DNA from: Sphingomicrobium sp. XHP0239
Lineage (GTDB): Bacteria > Pseudomonadota > Alphaproteobacteria > Sphingomonadales > Sphingomonadaceae
Assembly: GCF_039555325.1 (NCBI RefSeq)
Contig: NZ_CP154608.1
Location: forward strand, 992,001 to 1,056,000
Direction of reading: 5' to 3'
DNA: 64,000 bases
The translations under genes were made by a program, and so were the position numbers. The notes beneath the pieces were generated by a model that searched no databases, was not told where the DNA came from, and worked only from the letters and a program-made list of their open reading frames with translations. Position 1 is the first letter of the stretch. Each line of letters starts with the position of its first letter. Below are positions 17,048 through 25,763 of this stretch, piece by piece.

Positions 17048-18869
17048 GGCGACCGCCTACGGCAGAAAAGTCGTCGCCGGAAAGATTACCGCAGGCCCGC
17101 ACGTCCGCAACGCCTGCCGCCGCCATCTGGACGACATCAAGACCGCGAAGAAGCGCGGGCTGCGCTGGAACAAGACACTGGCAGCGCGCGCGATCCGCTT
17201 CTTCGAGACGCAACTGAAGCTGAGCGAAGGGCAGTTCGAGGGGCAACCGTTCGAGGCGCAGCCCGCGCAGGATTTCATCATCGGATCGCTGTTCGGCTGG
17301 GAGCGTAAGAGCAGCGAACACGGCTGGGTTCGACGCTTCCGCCGCGCCTATATCGAGCAGGGAAAGGGCAACGGGAAATCGCCTCTGGCGGGAGGGATCG
17401 GCCTCTATGGTCTGATGGCCGACGGCGAGCCGGGCGCGGAAATCTACTCCGCGGGCGCGACCCGCGATCAAGCCGCGATCCTGTTTCGCGACGCGGTGAA
17501 AATGGTCGACCAGTCGCCGGAGCTCAGCAAGCGGCTGCGCAAGAGCGGCGGGCCGGGTCGAGAGTCGAACCTCGCCTATCTGCTGACCAGTTCGTTTTTC
17601 CGGCCGGTAAGTCGCGAAGCGAAGAAGACAGGCTCGGGCCCTCGCCCGCACATGGCGCTGTGCGATGAAATCCACGAGCATCCCGATCGCGGCGTCATGG
17701 AAATGCTTGAGCGGGGGTTCAAATTTCGTCGCCAGCCTCTGCTGTTGATGATCACGAACAGCGGCAGCGACCGCAATTCGGTATGCTGGGAAGAGCACGA
17801 ACACGCGGTCAAGGTCGCGGCGGGCAATCTCAACGCGCGCAGTGACGACGCAGCCTATCTCGGTGAAGTGGTGGACGACACGACGTTCTCCTATGTCTGC
17901 GCGCTCGACAAGGACGACGATCCGCTCAACGATCCGAGTTGCTGGGAGAAAGCCAACCCGCTGCTCGGTGTGACGATCACCAAAGAATATCTGGAGATGC
18001 AGGTCGCTCAGGCGAAGGCCATGCCTGGGAAGCTCAATGGCATTTTGCGCCTTCACTTCTGCACATGGACTGACGCCGAAACGGCGTGGATGACACAGGC
18101 CAATCTGGCGCCCGCACTCGTCGACTTCGAACCGGTGGACGATCACGCGGGTGCGCCAGTCTTTATTGGTGCCGACCTTAGCCAGACGAAGGACATCACT
18201 GCCCTTGGTTACTGCGTGCAGACGGGCGCGGTTGAGGACGGCGAGCACGCAGGAAAGCCGATTTACGATGCGTGGGTTCAGGCGTGGACGCCCGGCGATA
18301 CGATTGCCGATCGCGCACTTGCTGACAAGCAACCCTACGAGGTGTGGGTCAAGCAGGGTCATTTGAACGCGCCGAAGGGAAAGAGCATCAATTACCGCCA
18401 CGTCGCGCAAGCGATCGCCGAGGCGGAACACGACTACGATATCCGCTGCCTCGCCTACGATCGCTACGCGTTCAGCCGAATGCTCGAACCGGAGATGCAG
18501 GAGCTGGGGCTGAGCGTCGAATGCGTCGAGCATCCGCAGGGCGGGACGAAGAAGGGTAAGCCGACCGAGGCCATGAAGGCCGCGGCGAAGAAGGCAGGAC
18601 GCGAACCCGAGGGCCTGTGGATGCCCATGAGCGTCCGGCAGGTCGAGACGCTGCTGCTGGAAGGGCGGCTGCGCATCCAGCGCAATCCCGTGACCGTGAG
18701 CGCGATGATGAGCGCCGTCACCGACGAGGACCGCTGGGGAAACTATTGGCTCGCGAAAGAGCGATCCACGAACAAGATCGACGCCGCCGTCGCTCTCTGC
18801 ATGGCGGTGGGGGCAGCCTGCGCATTCGAGAGCGCAAAGCCGAAGAAATATCAGATCCTCGTCGTCTGA
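17028..18869 (+). CDS. terL: Terminase large subunit
   Basis: 613 residues. ATPase domain with Walker A QGKGNGKS (111-118) and Walker B MALCDEIHEH (about 209-218). A C-terminal RNase H-like nuclease domain has the expected acidic positions, including GADLSQTKDITALGY and LAYDRYAFSRML. It drives ATP-dependent packaging into the prohead. With the adjacent HNH nuclease and P27 small subunit this resembles HK97-like cos packaging. Confidence 0.93.
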   Translation: MSSSPDRATAYGRKVVAGKITAGPHVRNACRRHLDDIKTAKKRGLRWNKTLAARAIRFFETQLKLSEGQFEGQPFEAQPAQDFIIGSLFGWERKSSEHGWVRRFRRAYIEQGKGNGKSPLAGGIGLYGLMADGEPGAEIYSAGATRDQAAILFRDAVKMVDQSPELSKRLRKSGGPGRESNLAYLLTSSFFRPVSREAKKTGSGPRPHMALCDEIHEHPDRGVMEMLERGFKFRRQPLLLMITNSGSDRNSVCWEEHEHAVKVAAGNLNARSDDAAYLGEVVDDTTFSYVCALDKDDDPLNDPSCWEKANPLLGVTITKEYLEMQVAQAKAMPGKLNGILRLHFCTWTDAETAWMTQANLAPALVDFEPVDDHAGAPVFIGADLSQTKDITALGYCVQTGAVEDGEHAGKPIYDAWVQAWTPGDTIADRALADKQPYEVWVKQGHLNAPKGKSINYRHVAQAIAEAEHDYDIRCLAYDRYAFSRMLEPEMQELGLSVECVEHPQGGTKKGKPTEAMKAAAKKAGREPEGLWMPMSVRQVETLLLEGRLRIQRNPVTVSAMMSAVTDEDRWGNYWLAKERSTNKIDAAVALCMAVGAACAFESAKPKKYQILVV

Positions 18870-18882
18870 AGGAAATCAGTAC

Positions 18883-19518
18883 ATGGAAAACCGCGCCTAC
18901 AGCCTGCTGGAAATCAAGCAGGTCGATACCGAGGAACGTGTGATCGAGGGCATCGCCTCGACGCCGACCACCGATCGCCTCGGCGACATTATCGAACCGA
19001 TGGGCGCGAAGTTCGCCCTGCCCATGCCACTACTGCACCAGCACAACCACAGCCATCCTGTCGGGCATGTCGAGTTCGCGCAGCCCACCGAGAAGGGCAT
19101 TCCCTTCAAGGCGCGGCTGGCGCGGATTGACGAGCCGGGCGCGCTGAAGGATCGCGTCGACCTCGCTTGGCAAGAAGTGAAATCCGGCCTCGTTCGCGCC
19201 GTCTCGATCGGTTTCCGGCTTCTCGAGGATGGAGCCGAGGTCATGAAGGGCGGCGGCTTTCGCATCAAGAAATGGGAATGGATGGAGCTGTCGCTTGTCA
19301 CGATCCCCGCCAATGCCGAAGCGACCATCCTTCAGGTCAAGACATTCGACCGTCTCGCTCTTGCGGGTGTGAGCCCCGCTGAAGGCGAGAAGGCAGCAAT
19401 TCCGCAAGACGACCCGCCTGCCGCGTCCGGCAATTCCGTGCGCGTCGTCAAGCTGGATGACCCGGCCCGCGATCGGGCGAAACCCTTTGTCATCAAATCC
19501 ATCAAGAGGATTGCATAA
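18883..19518 (+). CDS. HK97-family prohead protease
   Basis: 211 residues. The serine-protease catalytic signature is visible: His in PLLHQHNH, Ser in VRAVSIGFR and Glu in WEWMELSLVTIPAN. It cleaves scaffold/delta regions during capsid maturation. Located immediately before the capsid gene (stop and start overlap as TAATG). Confidence 0.92.
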   Translation: MENRAYSLLEIKQVDTEERVIEGIASTPTTDRLGDIIEPMGAKFALPMPLLHQHNHSHPVGHVEFAQPTEKGIPFKARLARIDEPGALKDRVDLAWQEVKSGLVRAVSIGFRLLEDGAEVMKGGGFRIKKWEWMELSLVTIPANAEATILQVKTFDRLALAGVSPAEGEKAAIPQDDPPAASGNSVRVVKLDDPARDRAKPFVIKSIKRIA

Positions 19519-20918
19519 TGGCGACTATCGCAGAGCAGATCGCGGGCTTCGAGCAGAAGCGCGCCTCGTTGGTTGCGGCCAACGAAACCATCATGACCAA
19601 AGCCGCTGACGACGGCACCACCCTGGACGAAGAGCAGTCGGAAGCGTTCGACGGCAACAAGGCCGACATCGAAGCGATCGACAAGCATCTCGACCGTCTC
19701 CGCGCAATGGGGAAGGCTGCGGCGAGCACCGCCGTGCCGGTCAACGGCGAAGATCCCGACAAGGCTTCTGCGTCGCGTGGCGGGGAGCGCATTCCCGTGC
19801 GGGTCGAAAAGAAGCTCGAACCGGGCATCGCATTCGCGCGCATCGCGAAGGTGAAGGCTCTCGCATCGAAGGACCAGATGAGCGTGCGCGAGAAGGCGCG
19901 CGACCTCTACGGTGAGCAGTCGGAGACGTTCGCGCACTTTAACAAGGCGGCCGTCACGGCGACCGACACCTCCAGCGCGCTCGTGGGGGATGAATCCTCG
20001 GCGTTCGCCGACTTCGTCGAGTACCTCCGCCCGATGACAATCATCGGCAAGTTCGGTCAGAATGGCGTTCCGGCCCTACGTCGGGTGCCGTTCCGCACTC
20101 CGCTTGTCGGACAGAGCACGGCGGGTTCGGCCAACTGGGTCGGCGAGGGCAAGGGGAAGCCGGTTACCAAGCCCGACTTCACCCGCACCACGCTCGATCC
20201 GCTCAAGGTGGCGGCGATCACCGTCGCGACCGAAGAAGCGCTGCGTGACTCCAGCCCTGCGGCTGAAGGCATCCTGCGCGACGATTTGGCGGCTGCGGTT
20301 GCCGAGCGTCTCGACCGCGACTTCATCGATCCGGCCAAGGCTGCGGTGGCGGGTGTCAGCCCGGCGTCGATCACCAACGGCGTCACGTTCCGCGTGGCGA
20401 GCGGCACCGATGTCGACGCGCTCCGCGCTGACGTGCAGGCGGTGTTCGCGAACTTCATCGCCGCGAACAATGCTCCGACCAGCGGCGTGTGGATCATGAA
20501 CGGCATCACCGCCCTCGCGATCTCCATGCTCCGCAATCCGCTCGGCCAGAAGGAATATCCCGACCTCAACATGGGCGGCGGGACCTTCGAGGGCCTGCCG
20601 GTCATCGTGTCGGAATATGTCCCGAACGACTACGATCCCGACGACGCGGGCGCGGCGGAAGCCGGTTCGCTCATCGCGCTGGTCAACGCATCCGACATCT
20701 ACCTCGGCGACGACGGCGGCATGGCGGTCGATCTGTCGCGCGAAGCGTCGATCGAGATGGCCGACAACCCGACGCAGGACAGCACGGGCCCGACGGCCGC
20801 GCAGCTGGTTTCGATGTTCCAGACCAACAGCGTCGCGCTGCGGGCGGAACGGACGATCAACTGGGCGAAGCGTCGTGCCACGGCGGTCGCTGCGATCGCC
20901 AGCGCCAACTACGCCTAA
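19518..20918 (+). CDS. Major capsid protein (HK97 family)
   Basis: 466 residues. The first ~130 residues are charged and helical (delta/scaffold region, likely removed by the protease). The HK97 fold follows, with FVEYLRPMTIIGKFGQNG, an E-loop-like region GSANWVGEGKGKPVTKPDF and the LRNPLGQKEYPDLNMGGGTF segment. It forms the icosahedral shell. A strong hairpin follows its stop (20925-20960). Confidence 0.93.
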   Translation: MATIAEQIAGFEQKRASLVAANETIMTKAADDGTTLDEEQSEAFDGNKADIEAIDKHLDRLRAMGKAAASTAVPVNGEDPDKASASRGGERIPVRVEKKLEPGIAFARIAKVKALASKDQMSVREKARDLYGEQSETFAHFNKAAVTATDTSSALVGDESSAFADFVEYLRPMTIIGKFGQNGVPALRRVPFRTPLVGQSTAGSANWVGEGKGKPVTKPDFTRTTLDPLKVAAITVATEEALRDSSPAAEGILRDDLAAAVAERLDRDFIDPAKAAVAGVSPASITNGVTFRVASGTDVDALRADVQAVFANFIAANNAPTSGVWIMNGITALAISMLRNPLGQKEYPDLNMGGGTFEGLPVIVSEYVPNDYDPDDAGAAEAGSLIALVNASDIYLGDDGGMAVDLSREASIEMADNPTQDSTGPTAAQLVSMFQTNSVALRAERTINWAKRRATAVAAIASANYA

Positions 20919-20924
20919 CGGCTT

Positions 20925-20960
20925 GGGGAGGGGTCGCCATAGCCCCTCCCCTTTCCTTTT
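20925..20960 (+). terminator. Intrinsic terminator after the capsid gene
   Basis: Perfect 9-bp stem GGGGAGGGG (20925-20933) and CCCCTCCCC (20943-20951), 9-base loop, then TTTCCTTTT. Placed in the middle of the head operon, it probably attenuates rather than abolishes transcription, giving more capsid than downstream proteins. Confidence 0.75.
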
Positions 20961-20972
20961 CAGGAGACGAGC

Positions 20973-21188
20973 ATGACGAAGCGAAGCGGCTATATGACGC
21001 GCGCGCTGGCATCGAAAGATCGCCGCTATGCGCAGATCCTCGGCAAGCTCGGCTATTCGTCCGGCGACGTGGAGGTCGAAGAAGACCTGACCACGCTGCG
21101 CGCCGAGTACAAGGCGAAGATCGGGAAGCAGGCCTATCACGGCTGGGATGCTGCGACGCTTCGCGCGAAGATGGCGGAAGCCAAGTAG
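20973..21188 (+). CDS. Small hypothetical head-module protein
   Basis: 71 residues with AGGAG before the ATG. Basic (MTKRSGYMTRALASKDRRYAQ), helical C-terminus. Sits between capsid and portal genes, its stop abutting the portal start. No known family recognised; a minor head protein is possible. Confidence 0.65.
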   Translation: MTKRSGYMTRALASKDRRYAQILGKLGYSSGDVEVEEDLTTLRAEYKAKIGKQAYHGWDAATLRAKMAEAK

Positions 21189-22526
21189 ATGAAGATCCTT
21201 GGGGTCGAGATCACGCGGGCCTCGGTTGCGAAAGCGCTGAACCCCGTGGTCGGCGGCTGGCGCCGAGTCCTCGAATCCTTTTCTGGTGCCTGGCAGCAGA
21301 ATGTCGAGATCGACCAGAAGACGGTCCTGACGAACCCCGTCCTTTTCCGGTGCATGACGTTGATCGCGACCGACATCGCGAAGATGCGCGTGAAGCTGGT
21401 CGAGAAGAAGGGCCGCGTGTCGATCGAGACGACCTCGCCCAGCTTCTCGCCCGTGCTCGCGAAGCCAAACGATTACCAGAACCGCATTCAGTTCCTCGAA
21501 AGCTGGATGCTGTCGAAGCTCGGCTACGGCAACGCCTACGCGCTCAAGGTGCGCGATCAGCGCGGCGTGGTCGTGAAGCTATTCATTCTCGACCCCAACC
21601 GCGTCCGTCCCCTCGTGGCGACGAATGGCGATGTCTATTACGAACTGCGCCGCGACGACCTCAGCAAGCAGAACGCCGAAATGGTCACGGTCCCCGCCCG
21701 CGAGATAATCCACGATCGAATCAACACGATCTTTCATCCGCTGATCGGCACGTCGCCGATCTACGCCGCCGGCCTCGCCGCCGTGCAGGGCGTGGAGATG
21801 CACAACCACTCGGCGAAGTTCTTCAAGAATGGAGCGCTGCCCAGCGGTTTCGTAAAGGTGCCCGGCGAGATCAAGCAGGAGCACGCCGACGAGCTGCGTG
21901 ACCATTGGAACAACAGCTACAGCGGCGACAATGCGGGCAAGGTCGCGCTGTTGAGCGACGGCATGGAGTTCGTCGCGGTCACCGCCTCGGCGAAGAACAG
22001 CGAACTCGTCGAACAGCTGAAGATGACGGGCGAAGCCATCTGCACCGCTTTCGGCATGCCAGCGCACAAGGTCGGCGTCGGCGCGCCGCCCGCCTACACG
22101 AACATCGAGGCGATCAACCGCCAGTACTACACCGACTGCCTGCAGATCCACGTCGAGCAAATCGAGGAAGTGCTGCGCGACGGGCTGGCGCTCCCCGCTC
22201 CCTACGAAGCGCAGTTCGACACGGAATTGCTTCTGCGCATGGACATGGCGACGCAGGCCACCGTCGCAAAGGATCTGGCGGGCGCTGGCATCGCGAAGAT
22301 CAACGAGATGCGCGAATGGTTCGGCTGGGAAGGCATCGAGGGCGGCGACACGTCCTACCTCCAGCAGCAGAACTATTCCCTGGAAGCGCTCAACAAGCGC
22401 GACACGCAGGACGATCCGTTCGCGAAGAGCGCGCCGCCCGCGCTGCCCGCGCCTGATAATGACGACGACGAAACCGAGGACGAGGCCGCCAAGGCCCTCG
22501 CCGCGATGAAGAAGGGGCTGGCATGA
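21189..22526 (+). CDS. Portal protein (HK97 family)
   Basis: 445 residues. Portal signatures include VLFRCMTLIATDIAKM, NRIQFLESWMLSKLGYGNAYAL-type sequence and PAYTNIEAINRQYYTDCL. The dodecameric ring forms the DNA entry vertex. In most HK97-type genomes the portal gene precedes protease and capsid; here it follows them, separated by a terminator and a small ORF. Confidence 0.92.
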   Translation: MKILGVEITRASVAKALNPVVGGWRRVLESFSGAWQQNVEIDQKTVLTNPVLFRCMTLIATDIAKMRVKLVEKKGRVSIETTSPSFSPVLAKPNDYQNRIQFLESWMLSKLGYGNAYALKVRDQRGVVVKLFILDPNRVRPLVATNGDVYYELRRDDLSKQNAEMVTVPAREIIHDRINTIFHPLIGTSPIYAAGLAAVQGVEMHNHSAKFFKNGALPSGFVKVPGEIKQEHADELRDHWNNSYSGDNAGKVALLSDGMEFVAVTASAKNSELVEQLKMTGEAICTAFGMPAHKVGVGAPPAYTNIEAINRQYYTDCLQIHVEQIEEVLRDGLALPAPYEAQFDTELLLRMDMATQATVAKDLAGAGIAKINEMREWFGWEGIEGGDTSYLQQQNYSLEALNKRDTQDDPFAKSAPPALPAPDNDDDETEDEAAKALAAMKKGLA

Positions 22527-23044
22527 GCTTTGACGGACAGGCCTTCGGCACCGAGATGGTCGATGTCGTGAAGGGTTTCGTCGAGCGCGCGACAGCGCCG
22601 CTCGTCGAGGAGATTGCGCAGCTGAAGGCGCGCAAGTCGGTGTCGAAGGCGTTCATCGACCGCAACCACGAGTTGGTCCTCACCTACAGCGACGGGTCGA
22701 CCGAAAGCCTCGGTATCGTGGTCGGGAAGAACGGTGAGCCCGGCGAGAACGGGAAACATGGCCTGAACGCCGAAGACGTGGACATGGAATTGCTCGAGGA
22801 CGGCAAGACGCTGCGCATGAGCCTTGTCACGGGCGTGATCGAGCATTCGTTCGACATCTGCTTTCCGGTGATCGTCGATCGCGGCGTCTTCAGTGAGGGC
22901 AAGGAATATGCGCGCGGCGACGCGGTGACGTGGGCCGGATCGCTCTGGATCGCGCAGAAGGACACGAGCGAGAAGCCGGGGGGCGATGGGGACGATTGGC
23001 GTCTGGCGGTCAAGAAAGGCCGCGACGGGAAGGATAAGAGCTGA
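22523..23044 (+). CDS. Hypothetical structural protein with carbohydrate-binding-like C-terminus
   Basis: 173 residues overlapping the portal stop by 4 bases. N-terminal helix, a collagen-like run GKNGEPGENGKHG near the middle, and a C-terminal segment GVFSEGKEYARGDAVTWAGS resembling a carbohydrate-binding (chitin-binding type 3-like) module. Could be a capsid decoration or connector-associated protein. Function not established. Confidence 0.6.
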   Translation: MSFDGQAFGTEMVDVVKGFVERATAPLVEEIAQLKARKSVSKAFIDRNHELVLTYSDGSTESLGIVVGKNGEPGENGKHGLNAEDVDMELLEDGKTLRMSLVTGVIEHSFDICFPVIVDRGVFSEGKEYARGDAVTWAGSLWIAQKDTSEKPGGDGDDWRLAVKKGRDGKDKS

Positions 23045-23325
23045 TGGCGGCGCTCGTGACAATGGAGGAAGCGAAGCGCCAGTTGCGCATCATCGGAAAC
23101 GAACACGACGAGGACATTGAGGACAAGCGCGTCCAGGCATCGGAGATTGTGATCGACTATCTCGACCAGCAGGCCGACGAAACGTGGACCGACGCGACCG
23201 TGCCCGACCACGTAAAGGCGGCGGTCCTTCTGCAGCTTCGCGCACTCTTTGACGGGACGCGTGACGGCATCCCCGACGGCGTGAAGGACATCCTTCGCCG
23301 CACTCGAAAGCCGACCTTGGCATGA
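23044..23325 (+). CDS. Head-tail connector protein (gp6-like)
   Basis: 93 residues. The pattern TMEEAKRQLRI, EDIEDKRVQASEIVIDYL and VPDHVKAAVLLQLRALFDG is that of HK97 gp6-like connector proteins that sit below the portal. Starts inside a TGATG overlap with the preceding gene. Confidence 0.8.
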   Translation: MAALVTMEEAKRQLRIIGNEHDEDIEDKRVQASEIVIDYLDQQADETWTDATVPDHVKAAVLLQLRALFDGTRDGIPDGVKDILRRTRKPTLA

Positions 23326-23651
23326 TGGACTCGCGCAAGCTTGATCGCCTCATCACGATCAAGCGGCCGGGCGCACCGGTTGACGATGGTTATTCAGAAG
23401 TGCCCGGTGCGCTCGAAACCTACGCGCAGCGCTGGGCATCGTGGATGCCCGCAAATGGTCGCGAGGTGTTCGAGAACCTCGGACGCGAGGCAAAGTCGGG
23501 CGGTTCCTTCTGGCTTCACTACGATGCGATCACGGCTGCGATCGAGCCTACCGACAAGATCGAGTGGGATGGTCGGCTTTGGGAAATCCTGAGCATCGCG
23601 CAGATCGGCCGGCACGTCGGCATTGAACTCATCGTCACGACGGAGGATTAA
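23322..23651 (+). CDS. Head closure / head-tail adaptor protein
   Basis: 109 residues. SRKLDRLITIKRPG, the RWASWMPANGREVFE segment, and IEWDGRLWEILSIAQIGRH match the phage head-tail joining family (SPP1 gp16-like). It seals the portal vertex after packaging. Overlaps the previous gene by 4 bases. Confidence 0.85.
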   Translation: MMDSRKLDRLITIKRPGAPVDDGYSEVPGALETYAQRWASWMPANGREVFENLGREAKSGGSFWLHYDAITAAIEPTDKIEWDGRLWEILSIAQIGRHVGIELIVTTED

Positions 23652-23654
23652 GAC

Positions 23655-23819
23655 ATGCTCGTTCGCACCATCCGCAAGCACCAGAACGCCTTCGGCGACA
23701 AATACACGAAAAACCTACGCAAGCATTACGAAGTCACCGACGAGCAGGGCCAGCGCCTGATCGCGCAGGGACTGGTCGAGGAAGTCGTCGCGAAGAAGGA
23801 CGATGAAGGTCAAGTTTGA
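23655..23819 (+). CDS. Small hypothetical protein between head closure and gp10-like genes
   Basis: 54 residues (MLVRTIRKHQNAFGDKYTKN, ending KKDDEGQV). It fills the gap between neighbouring structural genes, has GGAGG 10 bases upstream, and overlaps the next gene by 17 bases. Such short ORFs at this position are common in HK97-type connector regions. No assigned function. Confidence 0.65.
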   Translation: MLVRTIRKHQNAFGDKYTKNLRKHYEVTDEQGQRLIAQGLVEEVVAKKDDEGQV

Positions 23820-24261
23820 AGGCGGGCGGCAGCTCGAAGCCGCCTTCCGCGAACTGGACATCACGCAGGCGCGCAAGAAGGGGATCGCTCGCCGCGCCCT
23901 CGATCGTGCCGCCGAACCGATCCACGACGATTGGGCGGCGCATGTCGATAAGCAGTCGGGCGACATGAAGAAGTCCATCAAGATTGGCAGCCGGAAGGCC
24001 ACAAAGGCCAATCGCAAGTTCGCGCGCGGCGCGGGCAAGGATATCGTCGAACGCTTCGTCGGCATCGACCTAACGGTCAACGACCGACTGGCTGTCTACG
24101 CGCCGATCGAGGAATTGGGCAGCGAGAAGCAACCCGCCAACCCCGCCGGTCGCGCGGCATTCGAGAGCAAGAAAAACGTCGCGCTGGATCGCCTCGGGGA
24201 TGATCTCTGGGAGGAAATCGAGAAGGTGGCGAAGCGCGTGAACCGGAAGGTGGGAGCCTGA
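23803..24261 (+). CDS. HK97 gp10-family neck/tail-completion protein
   Basis: 152 residues. MKVKFEGGRQLEAAFREL, a helix with ARRALDRAAEPI, and VNDRLAVYAPIEELGSEKQP followed by NPAGRAAFESKK are characteristic of the HK97 gp10 family. Located in the expected place between head closure and tail terminator. Confidence 0.82.
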   Translation: MKVKFEGGRQLEAAFRELDITQARKKGIARRALDRAAEPIHDDWAAHVDKQSGDMKKSIKIGSRKATKANRKFARGAGKDIVERFVGIDLTVNDRLAVYAPIEELGSEKQPANPAGRAAFESKKNVALDRLGDDLWEEIEKVAKRVNRKVGA

Positions 24262-24644
24262 TGGAAGATGCGCTGCGCACTCGGTTGAAGGCCGATCCGG
24301 CTGTAGCGGCGATCGTCGGTGCGGGCGTCTATTGGGATGAGCGACCACAGGCGACGGCCTATCCCGCCGTGGTGCTCGAAACGATCTTCGGCCAGCGCGA
24401 CCAGCACCTGAAGGGGTTCGACGGCTTCCATTCGACGCGGGTGCAGGTGAACTGCTTCTCGACCACCAAGAAGGAAGCGGTTTCGCTTCGCGAGGCCGTG
24501 ATCGCCGCCATCGTTCCCGCAGCGGCTGAAGGCGGCACCGAATTTCTGCGCGCGCAGGACATCGAGGTTCGGCAGGGACCGAAAAGCACCTCGACCGGCA
24601 CGACGCACAACGAAATCGTCGAAGCGACGATCTGGCACGACTGA
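24261..24644 (+). CDS. Tail terminator-like protein (DUF3168)
   Basis: 127 residues beginning MEDALRTRLKADPAVAAIVG, with WDERPQATAYPAVVLE and RVQVNCFSTTKKEA, as in the DUF3168 tail-completion family that caps the tail tube. Start overlaps the previous stop by one base. Confidence 0.82.
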   Translation: MEDALRTRLKADPAVAAIVGAGVYWDERPQATAYPAVVLETIFGQRDQHLKGFDGFHSTRVQVNCFSTTKKEAVSLREAVIAAIVPAAAEGGTEFLRAQDIEVRQGPKSTSTGTTHNEIVEATIWHD

Positions 24645-24687
24645 GCCAGCCACGGGGCATGCGCCCAACCCATAGCAAGGAAACGAA

Positions 24688-25125
24688 ATGACGACAGAAG
24701 CCCGCATTGGGTGGGGCGCGGAGTTCCACCTCGACGACGATGGCGACACGCTGACCGAAATCGGCGAAGTCACCAATATCACCCCGCCCAACCCGCAGAC
24801 GGAGGACGTGGAAGCGACGCACCTGAAGTCGCCGAACCGTCGGAAGGAATATATTGCGGGCCTGATCGAAGATGGCGAAGGCACTTTCGAGTTGAACCTC
24901 GTGCCTGGCTCCGACAGCGACACGCTGATCCAGACTGCGCAGAACGACGGCGTGGCGCGCGATTACAAGATCGTGATCCCCGACGGTGCGTTCGGCTGGG
25001 AAATCACCGGCACCTGCTACGTGAAGGGCTATGATCGCGGCAACATCACTGCCGGCGAGAAGATGACGGCCACGGTCACGCTGCGCTTCACCGGCGACAA
25101 GACCGAAGCGGCGGCGACTAGCTAA
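24688..25125 (+). CDS. Major tail tube protein
   Basis: 145 residues. Beta-rich, with EIGEVTNITPPNPQTEDVEA and a C-terminal KMTATVTLRFTGDKTEA, typical of siphovirus tail tube proteins. Followed immediately by the tail assembly chaperones and tape measure gene. Confidence 0.85.
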   Translation: MTTEARIGWGAEFHLDDDGDTLTEIGEVTNITPPNPQTEDVEATHLKSPNRRKEYIAGLIEDGEGTFELNLVPGSDSDTLIQTAQNDGVARDYKIVIPDGAFGWEITGTCYVKGYDRGNITAGEKMTATVTLRFTGDKTEAAATS

Positions 25126-25445
25126 TGGTCGCGCCGATCGACGCGAAGACGGAAATCGAGGTGGAGGGTGAGACGATCACTCTTCGCCTCAACTTCCGCA
25201 CGCTGGCCCTTGCGAAGAAGGCTGGGGCGAACCTTATGAACGGCACCAGCATGGACGCGCTCGAAGTCGCTGCTGCGATCCGGTGCTTGGCTTCGGTCGA
25301 CCATCCGAAGATGACCGACGAGGAAGGCCTCGCGATCGCCGTGGTGGCGAGCGACGAGGTGGCGGCCGCGATGGAGCGGCTGGCGGTGGACTTCGGATCG
25401 CGGGCGAAGGGGGAGCCGGGAAAGCCGGAGAAGGCGACGACCTAG
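25125..25445 (+). CDS. Tail assembly chaperone, G-type product
   Basis: 106 residues (IEVEGETITLRLNFRTLALA, GTSMDALEVAAAIRCL). Gene-transfer-agent/lambda-G-like chaperone that coats the tape measure during tail assembly. A slippery heptamer at 25418-25424 lies six codons before its stop, so a fraction of ribosomes should extend into the T frame (25424-25762) to make a fusion of about 212 residues. Confidence 0.85.
   Translation: MVAPIDAKTEIEVEGETITLRLNFRTLALAKKAGANLMNGTSMDALEVAAAIRCLASVDHPKMTDEEGLAIAVVASDEVAAAMERLAVDFGSRAKGEPGKPEKATT
25418..25424 (+). other. -1 ribosomal frameshift site GGGAAAG
   Basis: G GGA AAG in the zero frame of the chaperone gene, the same heptamer used by lambda gpG/gpGT. 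Slippage by -1 at this point enters the frame that stays open to 25762. Confidence 0.85.
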
Positions 25446-25762
25446 ACTACTACGAGCTACTGGCGAACTGGTGCGAAGCCGGTTTCTCGCCGGAAAGCTT
25501 CTGGGATCAGACGCCGCGATCGTTCGACGCTGCGATCGAGGGCGCGATCCGGCGCATCGATCGTGACATCGAGACCGGCCTTCAAGTCGCACACGCGATG
25601 GCGCGGTTCAACGCCGCCACCAAGACACGCGAGGGGCTTAAACCCTTTGCCGATTACGTCCGCAAAAAGCTGCGGTCGCCCGCCGAGATGGCCGCGATGT
25701 TGAAGTCGATGGGCGCTGGCAGCGACATGGTCGTGCGCCGGGTCGAGTTGAAAGGAAAATAG
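25424..25762 (+). CDS. Tail assembly chaperone T-part (made as a -1 frameshift fusion)
   Basis: 112 residues in the -1 frame after the slippery site (AGEGDD, then DYYELLANWCEAGFSPESFW, RRIDRDIETGLQVAHAMARF and KKLRSPAEMAAML). It has no good start of its own; the ATG upstream at 25283 lies in shadow sequence. The GxxPxxFWxxTP-like element is usual for the T domain, which contacts the tail tube protein and tape measure. Ends one base before the tape measure ATG. Confidence 0.82.
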   Translation, partial: AGEGDDLDYYELLANWCEAGFSPESFWDQTPRSFDAAIEGAIRRIDRDIETGLQVAHAMARFNAATKTREGLKPFADYVRKKLRSPAEMAAMLKSMGAGSDMVVRRVELKGK

Positions 25763-25763
25763 C

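Noticed and set aside
17037..18533. 498-codon minus-strand frame opposite the large terminase
   Set aside because: Antisense shadow; terminase motifs on the plus strand are intact.
20489..21901. 470-codon frame over capsid, terminator and portal genes
   Set aside because: Runs in another frame through two well-defined structural genes and a terminator; sequence is Arg/Gly-rich without structure.
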